Source: CAZEQJ01 sp964514385 | GTDB lineage: Bacteria > Bacteroidota > Bacteroidia > Cytophagales > Cyclobacteriaceae | DNA: 46,063 bases | Direction of reading: 5' to 3' | Assembly: GCA_964514385.1 (NCBI GenBank) | Contig: CAZEQJ010000027.1 | Coordinates: forward strand, 1-46,063 | Part shown: positions 23,884 through 31,377 of the stretch, piece after piece | How the letters are laid out: each line of letters opens with the position of its first letter | Numbering within the stretch: position 1 is the first letter of the stretch | Translations under genes and position numbers: made by a program | Notes under the pieces: model-generated | The model's database searches: none | What the model was told of the DNA's origin: nothing | The model's input: the letters and a program-made list of their open reading frames with translations, nothing else

Positions 23884-25086
23884 TTGACAGCAATAAAAAA
23901 ACAGTATCCGGTTTTTGATAAACATCCGCAACTGGTATACCTGGACAGTGCTGCGACTACCCTTCGTCCGCAACCTGTCATCCAGGCTATTGCTGATTTC
24001 ATGGCGTATGAAAACGCCAACATTCATCGGGGCGCTTATGATCTATCCCTTCGTGCCACTGAGGCCTACGAGACCGTCAGAAATAAGGTAGCAGACTTTA
24101 TTGATGCCCCAGATGCTTCGCATATTGGTTTTACAAAGGGAACAACGGAGGCCATAAATGTAGTGGCGCACAGCCTTTTTACACAGCAACCGGCACAACC
24201 GGATGACAACATAGTGGTAAGCCTGATGGAGCACCACGCTAATTTTTTACCGTGGCAGCGCATAGCCGAATTGCAGGGAATTAAGCTTCGCATCATACCG
24301 GTAGATCAGGAGGGAAACCTTGTGATGGATAAACTGGATGACCTTATCGACAATCAAACCCGTATTGTAGCCGTAAATCATATCTCCAATACCCTGGGTA
24401 CTATCAATGACATCGCGCACATTATTCAGCATTGTCATCAAAAAGGTGTGCCGGTGATGGTGGATGCTGCGCAGAGTGCTTCCCTGTATCCCATATCTGC
24501 CAAAGAGCTGGATTATGATTTTCTTACCTTTTCAGCGCACAAACTGTTTGGTCCTTTTGGTACAGGTATTCTCTATGTAAGGGGGGATTTCCGAGATAAA
24601 ATACATCCTCTCTCAGTGGGAGGAGGTATGGTAAAACATGTTGCGATCGATAAAACGGTCTATTATGGCTTTCCTCAGAATCTGGATGCAGGCACACCCA
24701 ATGTTGATGGCGTTATCGGCATGGGGGCAGCCATTGATTTTATCAGGAGTATTGATCAGGCAGCTGAGCGTGAGCGCCTTCACGCATTGACAACCTATGC
24801 TTTGGATCAACTCAGGGATGTGCCCGGGTTGAAAATTTTTGGCCGGCCCGTCAACCGTTCCGGCATCATATCGTTCTATTTTGATGATATACATCCGCAT
24901 GACATGGCATCCTTTCTCAATAAGGACCAGATTGCGGTACGTTCGGGCATGCATTGCACACATCCTTTGCTGGATGCCTTTGAGATACCGGCAACAGTCA
25001 GAGCTTCGTTCAGTATTTACAATACAGAAGAGGATGTGGCAAGCCTCGTGAAATCATTAAAGGAAATTCAAAAAATATGGGCATGA
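23884..25086 (+). CDS. SufS-like cysteine desulfurase
   Basis: The 400-residue PLP enzyme has VYLDSAATTLRPQPV at the N-terminus, GFTKGTTEAINVVAH, MVDAAQSAS, K220 in FLTFSAHKLFGPFGTG (PLP lysine) and C358 in VRSGMHCTHP (persulfide cysteine on the short loop of group II/SufS enzymes). The start must be the TTG at 23884: an in-frame stop lies at 23863-23865 and the first ATG falls after conserved residues. It overlaps sufU by four bases. Its operon with sufU, moaD and moaE points to a sulfur source for molybdopterin; a role in iron-sulfur clusters cannot be excluded. Confidence 0.9.
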   Translation: MTAIKKQYPVFDKHPQLVYLDSAATTLRPQPVIQAIADFMAYENANIHRGAYDLSLRATEAYETVRNKVADFIDAPDASHIGFTKGTTEAINVVAHSLFTQQPAQPDDNIVVSLMEHHANFLPWQRIAELQGIKLRIIPVDQEGNLVMDKLDDLIDNQTRIVAVNHISNTLGTINDIAHIIQHCHQKGVPVMVDAAQSASLYPISAKELDYDFLTFSAHKLFGPFGTGILYVRGDFRDKIHPLSVGGGMVKHVAIDKTVYYGFPQNLDAGTPNVDGVIGMGAAIDFIRSIDQAAERERLHALTTYALDQLRDVPGLKIFGRPVNRSGIISFYFDDIHPHDMASFLNKDQIAVRSGMHCTHPLLDAFEIPATVRASFSIYNTEEDVASLVKSLKEIQKIWA

Positions 25087-25496
25087 CCAAGGAGGAGCTG
25101 GAGGAGCTGTACCGCGCTAAAATCATTCCTGAGTCAAAAAATCCCTACCATTTTGATAAGGTAGCGGGTCGACAGATAAAAGCATACAACCCTATGTGCG
25201 GGGACAAGTATACGCTTTTTATTCAACCGCATGAACCATTGCTATCCTCAATCCATTTTCATGGTATGGGATGTGCCCTTTCGAAGGCTTCAGGCTCTAT
25301 TCTGGCTCGCAAGCTGGAAGGAAAATCCACGAAAGCAGCACTTGATATTATCCGCATTTTGCTGGAGGCCCTGGAGGGTGGTGAAATTCCTGAAGATGAT
25401 GAATTGAAAATATTAAGTGAATTAAAGAACTTTGACGGCAGGGTTGATTGCATCCGCCTATGCTGGGATGCATTAAAAAAAGAATTGGAAGCATGA
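25083..25496 (+). CDS. SufU-type sulfur acceptor/scaffold
   Basis: The 137-residue protein has the IscU/SufU zinc-site pattern: NPMCGDKYT, HFHGMGCALSKASGS and RVDCIRLCW. The roughly 58-residue gap between the second and third cysteines is longer than in IscU and typical of SufU, the zinc-dependent persulfide acceptor of SufS. The ATG at 25083 shares an ATGA with the desulfurase stop; an ATG six bases earlier is also possible. Its own stop shares an ATGA with moaD. SufU is best known from Firmicutes and Actinobacteria, so a copy in a Bacteroidota Moco operon is notable. Confidence 0.88.
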   Translation: MTKEELEELYRAKIIPESKNPYHFDKVAGRQIKAYNPMCGDKYTLFIQPHEPLLSSIHFHGMGCALSKASGSILARKLEGKSTKAALDIIRILLEALEGGEIPEDDELKILSELKNFDGRVDCIRLCWDALKKELEA

Positions 25497-25735
25497 AGGT
25501 AAAACTGGTGGCATTTGGTATCGCCCGTGATATTATTAAATCTTCACAGGTGGATTTTACGTTGGAAAGCGGGAGCACCATTGGAGTACTTAAAAATGAG
25601 TTAACTACTCAGTATCCTGATTTTGATGCCTTGCGTAGTCTTCGCTTTGCAGTACATGAAGATTATCAGGATGATGATTTTCAGCTCAGTGACAAGGACG
25701 AAGTAGTGATCATTCCACCTGTATCCGGAGGTTGA
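25493..25735 (+). CDS. moaD: molybdopterin synthase small subunit MoaD
   Basis: The 80-residue beta-grasp protein begins VKLVAFGIARDI and ends VVIIPPVSGG, with the terminal diglycine that is adenylated by MoeB and converted to a thiocarboxylate. The start at 25493 overlaps the sufU stop (ATGA); the frame is open further upstream inside sufU, but that extension has no family support. It is directly followed, one base later, by moaE. With the desulfurase and SufU genes upstream this gives a compact sulfur-to-MPT operon. Confidence 0.93.
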   Translation: MKVKLVAFGIARDIIKSSQVDFTLESGSTIGVLKNELTTQYPDFDALRSLRFAVHEDYQDDDFQLSDKDEVVIIPPVSGG

Positions 25736-25736
25736 C

Positions 25737-26153
25737 ATGATAGATATTAAAGTAAGCGACCATAGATTAGACCTTGCGGAATGTGAGGAAAAGATAGCGG
25801 ATGATGCAGCAGGCGGAAGTGTGGTCTTTATAGGAACTGTCCGGAATCAGACCCGGGGTAAAAAAGTGGTAAGACTCGATTTTGAGGGCTACATACCGAT
25901 GGCAGAAAAGGAAATGCTCAAGATTGCCGAAATGGTGGTACAGCGATGGCAGGCACTTCATGTGGTAATGCATCACCGGGTTGGTACACTGGAAATTGGA
26001 GAGGTACCTGTGATCATCGGAGTTGCCACACCTCACCGTAAGGCTGCTTTTGAAGCATGTGAATATGCCATAGACACATTAAAAGAGACGGTGCCCATAT
26101 GGAAAAAGGAGATTTTTGAGGATGGTGAAGTCTGGGTAGCGGCACACCCTTAA
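25737..26153 (+). CDS. moaE: molybdopterin synthase large subunit MoaE
   Basis: The 138-residue protein has the MoaE core: GSVVFIGTVRNQTRGKKV, LDFEGYIPMAEKEM, VMHHRVGTLEIGEVPV, GVATPHRKAAFEACEYAID, LKETVPIWKKE. The histidine-arginine-lysine cluster HRKAAF and KETVPIWKKE forms the active site where cPMP receives two sulfurs from MoaD. It begins one base after the moaD stop, so the two subunits are produced together. The usual ESY motif in the middle is here FEGYIPMAE. Full length. Confidence 0.95.
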   Translation: MIDIKVSDHRLDLAECEEKIADDAAGGSVVFIGTVRNQTRGKKVVRLDFEGYIPMAEKEMLKIAEMVVQRWQALHVVMHHRVGTLEIGEVPVIIGVATPHRKAAFEACEYAIDTLKETVPIWKKEIFEDGEVWVAAHP

Positions 26154-26165
26154 CGAATATTACAT

Positions 26166-27317
26166 ATGAAAAAAATAGCATTCACTTTTCTTTTACCTGT
26201 TATTCTGTGGGCACAGCCTGAGATTGGTAAACTTAGTCCTCCATTGCATGTGACTGAATTTATACTGAACGAGCCGGATGACAAGTCAATACAGGGTAAT
26301 TTTCTGGTTCTGGATTTCTGGGCCACCTGGTGCGGACCTTGTATTCAGTCTGTACCGCATTTTAATGACCTTGTTGAAGAATTCAGCGATCGGGGGGATG
26401 TGATGTTCATGTCTTTGTCGGATGAATCACGTGAAAAGATAGAAAGAACCCTGAAACGAATTGAGTTCAAGTCTGTAGTTGCGACAGATGTCACCCGCCA
26501 GTCGCTGCGTAACTTTAAAGTAGAGGGCATTCCCGCGACTTTTGTTATTGACCCTGATGGTATTATACGATGGATGGGCCACCCCAACCGTTTGAAAATC
26601 AAGGATCTGGAGGATATTTTCGGACCTGACCCCACTCCGGATATGCTGCGACCTGAGTATAAACCGGAGCTTATGCAGCAACCGGTTTCATTTATGAATG
26701 CACTAAAAGACAGTGAGATAAAGAAACGGTATATTATTGGTAAGGCAGACCCAGGCTCAGCACTGAAGGTGTCGGTATTACAATCCGGTATACCCGGGCA
26801 TTTTGATAATAATGTCAGCCTTATAGACATTTTTGGGATTGGCTTGGGGGTGCCTGCGGGAAGAATTAACCTGGCCAAAAATGTTGAAGTAGACAATTTT
26901 TCATTTTTCTACCTGAATAAGCAGGTCTCTTTGGAGGAGGCTAGAAAAGAAATTATTTCCGGTATGGAGGATCTGTTTCAATTAACACATGAGGTGAGTC
27001 GCAGAACAGTGCCGGCTTTTGCAGGCAGCATCACAGACTCTACCCTGATGGAACCTACCTTATCAGAACAGGCATCGGTAAGTGACGCCGGCGAAAAGGT
27101 GATTTATACGGCTCAGACAATAGATGAAGTCTTTTCAGACCTTGAGGAAAGAACAAATACACCCTATCTATGGCAGGGTGAGGATAAAACCCAGTTTGAT
27201 TTCATTATCGATATCAGTACCAGCGATAGTATCAGATCGAGTTTTGAGAGCTACGGTATTCAATTACAAGAGCAACCTGTACAGGTGGAATACATAACCA
27301 TTAAGAAAAATGAGTAA
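26166..27317 (+). CDS. exported TlpA-like thioredoxin with unknown C-terminal domain
   Basis: The 383-residue protein has a signal peptide (about 1-16, ILWAQ), then a TlpA/ResA thioredoxin fold with C56-G-P-C59 in DFWATWCGPC and the cis-proline in VEGIPATFVIDPDG. Residues 180-383 form a second domain with features such as VSLIDIFGIGLG and the final strand VQVEYITIKKNE; the pattern resembles DUF3738-type tails joined to TlpA domains, but this is uncertain. It follows moaE by 12 bases and overlaps the next gene by eight, so it is transcribed with the Moco operon. It probably reduces or protects periplasmic thiols; the client is unknown. Confidence 0.82.
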   Translation: MKKIAFTFLLPVILWAQPEIGKLSPPLHVTEFILNEPDDKSIQGNFLVLDFWATWCGPCIQSVPHFNDLVEEFSDRGDVMFMSLSDESREKIERTLKRIEFKSVVATDVTRQSLRNFKVEGIPATFVIDPDGIIRWMGHPNRLKIKDLEDIFGPDPTPDMLRPEYKPELMQQPVSFMNALKDSEIKKRYIIGKADPGSALKVSVLQSGIPGHFDNNVSLIDIFGIGLGVPAGRINLAKNVEVDNFSFFYLNKQVSLEEARKEIISGMEDLFQLTHEVSRRTVPAFAGSITDSTLMEPTLSEQASVSDAGEKVIYTAQTIDEVFSDLEERTNTPYLWQGEDKTQFDFIIDISTSDSIRSSFESYGIQLQEQPVQVEYITIKKNE

Positions 27318-27852
27318 AAAATACGACCATATAACTGATGAGCTTAAAGAGTTTATCGCCGAACAAAAGATTTTTTTTGTAGCCACGGCAAGATGTGAAG
27401 GGACAATCAACCTGTCACCAAAGGGTATGGATTCCCTGAGGGTATTAAGTGACAATAAGCTGGTGTGGCTCAACCTTACCGGAAGCGGGAATGAAACGGC
27501 GGCGCATTTACTCGAAAACAATCGCATGACCATCATGATGTGCGCGTTTGAAGGTAAACCGAATATATTACGACTTTATGGTCATGCTACGGCTTATCAT
27601 CCCCGCGATAAAGAGTATGCAGATTACATTGACCTTTTTCCCAAAACCCCAGGTTCGAGGCAGATCATCGTCATGGATATAGATCTGGTGCAGACATCAT
27701 GTGGATTTGCCGTGCCGGTGATGGAATTCAGGCAGGAACGTACCATATTGAATGAATGGGCTGAAAAGAAAGGGGAGGAGCAAATTCAAAACTATTGGAA
27801 AGAAAAAAATACCATCAGTCTTGATGGCTTTGAGACCCGGATACTGGAATAG
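27310..27852 (+). CDS. pyridoxamine 5'-phosphate oxidase-family flavin/heme-binding protein
   Basis: The 180-residue protein matches the PNPOx-like split-barrel family: EFIAEQKIFFVATARCEG, INLSPKGMDSLRVL, LVWLNLTGSGNETAAHL, RMTIMMCAFEGKPNILRLYG. The GSGNETAAHLLEN segment is typical of the FMN-binding group whose members reduce small molecules, not true PdxH. Its ATG overlaps the end of the TlpA gene by eight bases. It is the last gene of the plus-strand operon, with a hairpin beginning at its stop codon. Substrate unknown. Confidence 0.87.
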   Translation: MSKKYDHITDELKEFIAEQKIFFVATARCEGTINLSPKGMDSLRVLSDNKLVWLNLTGSGNETAAHLLENNRMTIMMCAFEGKPNILRLYGHATAYHPRDKEYADYIDLFPKTPGSRQIIVMDIDLVQTSCGFAVPVMEFRQERTILNEWAEKKGEEQIQNYWKEKNTISLDGFETRILE

Positions 27853-27886
27853 AAAGTTACGGACAATCAATCAGCCCGTAACTTTC
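27852..27886. terminator. bidirectional terminator hairpin
   Basis: Eleven perfect base pairs, GAAAGTTACGG (27852-27862) with CCGTAACTTTC (27876-27886), lie between two convergent genes. The stem ends in an A/T-rich segment on both strands. The T tract is short, so some readthrough is possible. Confidence 0.65.
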
Positions 27887-27894
27887 CCGCCATT

Positions 27895-28317
27895 TCATAC
27901 GGCTGCCACTGTACATTCGTCCAGCCATTTAACTGCTTCATCCTCAGTTCTGAAGACATTGATCTTGAAAACATCTGAACTGTTTTCTTTTATGAATTTA
28001 GAAGTTGAAAATTCAGTAAAGAAGTTTTCAGCCTGTATGGTTGCCACAAAACGAGGCTTGTCCGCTGTTGGAGGGAGGGCCGCCATTGACCGCGGAAACC
28101 AGTCACCCGATAGCCACGTCTGATCATCCGGATAAATGCTTTGTTTTTTCTGGTTAATCAGCCATTTAGTAGCTTCGTGTTTTTTTAGCAGCTCGATGGT
28201 TTTATCCCATGCTGCACGAAAATCCTCAGACTGCGAGGCACCTGAGTAGTTCACATAAATGTAGCCATGTTCCTCATTATAGGCCACTTCGATCGATTTA
28301 AAATTAAATTTTTCCAT
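27895..28317 (-). CDS. STAS/SpoIIAA-like protein
   Basis: The 140-residue protein has no signal peptide. Its strand-helix pattern (SIEVAYNEEHGYIYVNYSG, SEDFRAAWDKTIELLKKHE, ATKWLINQKKQ, VFKINVFRTEDEAVKWL) matches the STAS/SEC14-like single-domain proteins frequent in Bacteroidota, where the closing 'FRTEDEAVKWL' element is characteristic. No function is established for these proteins; there is no obvious phosphorylatable serine motif as in SpoIIAA. It stands alone, divergent from the DUF1611 gene with 177 bases between. Confidence 0.78.
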   Translation of the reverse strand: MEKFNFKSIEVAYNEEHGYIYVNYSGASQSEDFRAAWDKTIELLKKHEATKWLINQKKQSIYPDDQTWLSGDWFPRSMAALPPTADKPRFVATIQAENFFTEFSTSKFIKENSSDVFKINVFRTEDEAVKWLDECTVAAV

Positions 28318-28494
28318 AGTTGACTAATTTTTATTCAAAGTTACAGCTCAATGTAATCTGGGTAAGTCAAGAAAATACGGCATTCTTACACCTGTTTGTA
28401 ATCAAAAAAAAATGCATCTGATGAGGATAAATAATATCATCATAACTCATTTCAATTCATTTTCCTGTATATTTTCACACCATTATTTTATTCA

Positions 28495-29547
28495 ATGAAA
28501 AAACTAGATAAAGGGTATCGCATTCCCAGTGCTGCCTATACCATTACAAACAAACTAATTAAGGGATATAAGCCAATCGATGCAGCGCACCGGATAGGCG
28601 ATGTAATTTACGGTAAGGTCGATTTCATAGGACAGCATAATTCACTGGAAAACAGTCAGGGTCGCATTCATACCATACATCCCGGCACCAAGGCTATATT
28701 TGTATTCGGCAACCGATATGCTCCGGATTATTATGAAGGTATCATTCCGGACAATGAAAATTTTGAAAGTATCGACCTTTTGGCACGCTCGGGTGTAGTT
28801 GGCACTGTCTTATCCAAAAGTGGCAAAGTGATATCTCCGACGCGCATCCGACCTCTGGGATATGTCACCGGTGCTGATGGCAACACGCTGAATACTCTTG
28901 ATTACCCTATCATCGCTCCAAAAGCCAGAGAAAAGAAATTCCCAAGAGCAAAACTGATTCTGTGTATCGGAACAGCTATGAATTCAGGTAAAAGTGCTGC
29001 TGCCACAGCCTGCGTTTACGCATTGTCAGTCAATGACAAGGAAGTACGAGGGTCAAAGGTGACCGGTACCGCCAGCCTGAAAGATATTCTATCGATGAAT
29101 GACGCCGGAGCGACACATTTTTCAGATTTCTCGTACCTCGGATACCCCTCTACTTATCTCATCGAACAGGAGGAGGCTATAAACATATTTAATATTCTAG
29201 ACCTGAAGTATGGCAATAACAAGGATAATTACTGGGTAGTCGAATTTGCCGATGGGATCAACCAAAGGGAAACAGCTATGCTATTGGAATCAGAAGATGT
29301 GAGAAAGCGAATACATAAGCTGATATTTTGTGCTGCTGACTCTTTTGGGGCTATCGGTGGTTTGGAGGTATTGAAAAGCAGGTTTGACCTGGTACCTGAT
29401 GCCATATCAGGTGTATGTTCGAGCTCCCCGCTACATATTAAGGAATTAAGTATGTATACGGATATCCCGGTTTTCAACAGCCTCAGTATAGATGCCAGGG
29501 ATCTATACCGCATCCTTTCCGCCCCAAAACGTAAAAAGTCAGGATGA
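28495..29547 (+). CDS. DUF1611-family P-loop protein
   Basis: The 350-residue protein has an N-terminal Rossmann-like region (KAIFVFGNRYAPDYYEG, LLARSGVVGTVLSKSGKV) and a C-terminal P-loop domain with GTAMNSGKS (159-167) as Walker A. This architecture matches DUF1611 (DgcN-like) proteins, one of which was linked to D-glutamate metabolism as a possible N-acetyltransferase. The resemblance is partial, since the segment after the P-loop (GSKVTGTASLKDILSMND) is more like a MobB/dethiobiotin-synthetase layout. It overlaps the isoaspartyl peptidase gene by four bases (ATGA). Confidence 0.75.
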   Translation: MKKLDKGYRIPSAAYTITNKLIKGYKPIDAAHRIGDVIYGKVDFIGQHNSLENSQGRIHTIHPGTKAIFVFGNRYAPDYYEGIIPDNENFESIDLLARSGVVGTVLSKSGKVISPTRIRPLGYVTGADGNTLNTLDYPIIAPKAREKKFPRAKLILCIGTAMNSGKSAAATACVYALSVNDKEVRGSKVTGTASLKDILSMNDAGATHFSDFSYLGYPSTYLIEQEEAINIFNILDLKYGNNKDNYWVVEFADGINQRETAMLLESEDVRKRIHKLIFCAADSFGAIGGLEVLKSRFDLVPDAISGVCSSSPLHIKELSMYTDIPVFNSLSIDARDLYRILSAPKRKKSG

Positions 29548-30467
29548 AGCCCTATGGTATTGCCATTCATGGCGGTGCGGGTACAGTATCCAAAACCACT
29601 ATGACCAAATGGAAGGCCAAGGCGTATAAAGAATCGCTCAAAAGGGCCTATACGGTTGGGTACCATATCATCGATAAAGGTGGTTCTGCGCTGGAGGCGG
29701 TAATCGAATCGATACGTATCATGGAGGATACCTCACTTTTCAACGCCGGCAAGGGTTCGGTCTTTACTCACGAGGGCAATCATGAAATGGATGCCGCCAT
29801 CATGGACGGCAAAAAAATGCGTGCCGGTGCTGTAGCTGCAGTTCAGCTGGTCAAAAACCCCATCGATCTGGCATATGCCATCATGAAAAAAAGTAAACAT
29901 GTACTGCTTTCAGGTGTGCAGGCACTTGAATATGCTAAAGAAATCGGCATTACTACGAAGCCGAAGGAGTATTTTTATGACGAATTTCGCTTCAAGCAGT
30001 GGGAAAAAGCACTTAGAAACGACCGCGTGCAACTGGATCATGATGAAGAGCGAAAATTTGGTACCGTTGGAGCTGTGGTACTCGATAAAAAAGGAAACCT
30101 GGCGGCAGGGACCTCCACCGGAGGCATGGTCAACAAACAATACGGCCGCATTGGGGATAGTCCTCTAATCGGCATTGGGACTTATGCAAATAATAAAACC
30201 TGTGCTATATCCTGTACCGGTCATGGCGAATATTTTATACGCTCAGTAGTAGCTCATGAGATATCGGCACGCATGATGTATAATCATCAGTCATTAAAAG
30301 AGGCTGCCGAGGCTGTGATATTGGGTGAATTGGTTGAAAAAGGAGGTCGGGGTGGCATGATTGGTATTGACAGAGATGCCAATATTACGCTTAAATTCAA
30401 TACCAAAGGGATGTACAGGGGCTTTAAGAAATCCGATGGGCAGGAATTCGTAGGGATTTTTGAATAG
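29544..30467 (+). CDS. isoaspartyl peptidase / L-asparaginase (Ntn hydrolase)
   Basis: The 307-residue protein is a plant-type asparaginase precursor. YGIAIHGGAGTV opens the alpha chain, LFNAGKGSVFT is conserved, and self-cleavage would occur before T174 in KFGTVGAVVLD, making Thr174 the nucleophile. GTSTGGMVNKQYGRIGDSP and CTGHGEYFIR form the substrate pocket. The family hydrolyses beta-aspartyl dipeptides and asparagine in the cytoplasm. No signal peptide is present. It is translationally coupled to the DUF1611 gene, and its stop lies one base from that of the convergent deacylase gene. Confidence 0.92.
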   Translation: MKPYGIAIHGGAGTVSKTTMTKWKAKAYKESLKRAYTVGYHIIDKGGSALEAVIESIRIMEDTSLFNAGKGSVFTHEGNHEMDAAIMDGKKMRAGAVAAVQLVKNPIDLAYAIMKKSKHVLLSGVQALEYAKEIGITTKPKEYFYDEFRFKQWEKALRNDRVQLDHDEERKFGTVGAVVLDKKGNLAAGTSTGGMVNKQYGRIGDSPLIGIGTYANNKTCAISCTGHGEYFIRSVVAHEISARMMYNHQSLKEAAEAVILGELVEKGGRGGMIGIDRDANITLKFNTKGMYRGFKKSDGQEFVGIFE

Positions 30468-30468
30468 C

Positions 30469-31377
30469 TTACCCGGACCCGTTGAATTCCTTTACAATAA
30501 AAAAGCCATCCTCTCCTTCAGGCTGATATAAGGGCATGAATATCATACCATCAGCTGGTGCGTGAATGGTGCCGTAGGCGTTTTGTGCGATCATCTGGCC
30601 TTCGCTGACTGGCTGGAAGTTGTGAAAACCTGGCTGCATACGGAAGCCATCTCCATAAGTAACAGGTTCACGATGAATCACCTTCACCTTTCGTGGCAAT
30701 CCGGATGAAATAGCTTCAAGATTGCGTACATAATGGTCTTCTGATTCATGATCATGGCGTGAAATGCAGCCTGACTTATCCAGTATTTCCCATAGGCCTG
30801 AGGTATGCAGCTGATATACTGACTCAGTCCCGATTTTCCCTCCTTCAAAGGCAAAGGAAATATAGTTTTGCTTGTGATAATAGGATAATAAAGTGCCCTT
30901 CAGGTGTTGGTCCAGATCAACCACCACCGGAATCTTTAGTGCACGTATTATTTCATGATCCGCCTCATCTTCCGGTACCACCACAAAATTGCCCCGGTCT
31001 GCAGAAGTCGAATGCAGGTCTGCAATCACTTTCATGGTATAATCACCACGCGAGGCAATGGATATTTCACGGAATATTTCTATCAGTTCGTAGTCTTCGG
31101 CATGCTGACAAGGGCCATCCAGAATCCGCTTTACATTTTCATCTGTCCAGGCGCGGTTCAGGTCATAGTTTATGAATCGTTTTCCTGCTTTTATCGCCTG
31201 AATATTACCCAGAATCCCTACCAGTTTGCCTCTTATCTTTATGTTGTGGTTCAGAATGGAGGTATAAATATTGCGGAAGGCGTGTATCCCCACTTGTTCA
31301 TTCCCATGCACAGCCGCAATACATATTATCAGTGGGCCTGGCTTTTCTCCTTCGATGATGCCTAATACGCGTTCCAT
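30469..31377 (-). CDS. succinylglutamate desuccinylase/aspartoacylase-family deacylase
   Basis: The 302-residue zinc carboxypeptidase-like protein has H24 and E27 in AAVHGNEQVG, H122 in VIADLHSTSADRG as zinc ligands and E178 in FAFEGGKIG as catalytic glutamate. NYDLNRAW contributes the substrate arginine. This is the AstE/AspA pattern (Pfam PF04952); members remove acyl groups from N-acyl glutamate or aspartate. The last 70 residues form a beta domain (MIFMPLYQPEGEDGFFIV). Its start overlaps the stop of the GCS-CBS gene by one base, so the two form an operon. Confidence 0.88.
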   Translation of the reverse strand: MERVLGIIEGEKPGPLIICIAAVHGNEQVGIHAFRNIYTSILNHNIKIRGKLVGILGNIQAIKAGKRFINYDLNRAWTDENVKRILDGPCQHAEDYELIEIFREISIASRGDYTMKVIADLHSTSADRGNFVVVPEDEADHEIIRALKIPVVVDLDQHLKGTLLSYYHKQNYISFAFEGGKIGTESVYQLHTSGLWEILDKSGCISRHDHESEDHYVRNLEAISSGLPRKVKVIHREPVTYGDGFRMQPGFHNFQPVSEGQMIAQNAYGTIHAPADGMIFMPLYQPEGEDGFFIVKEFNGSG

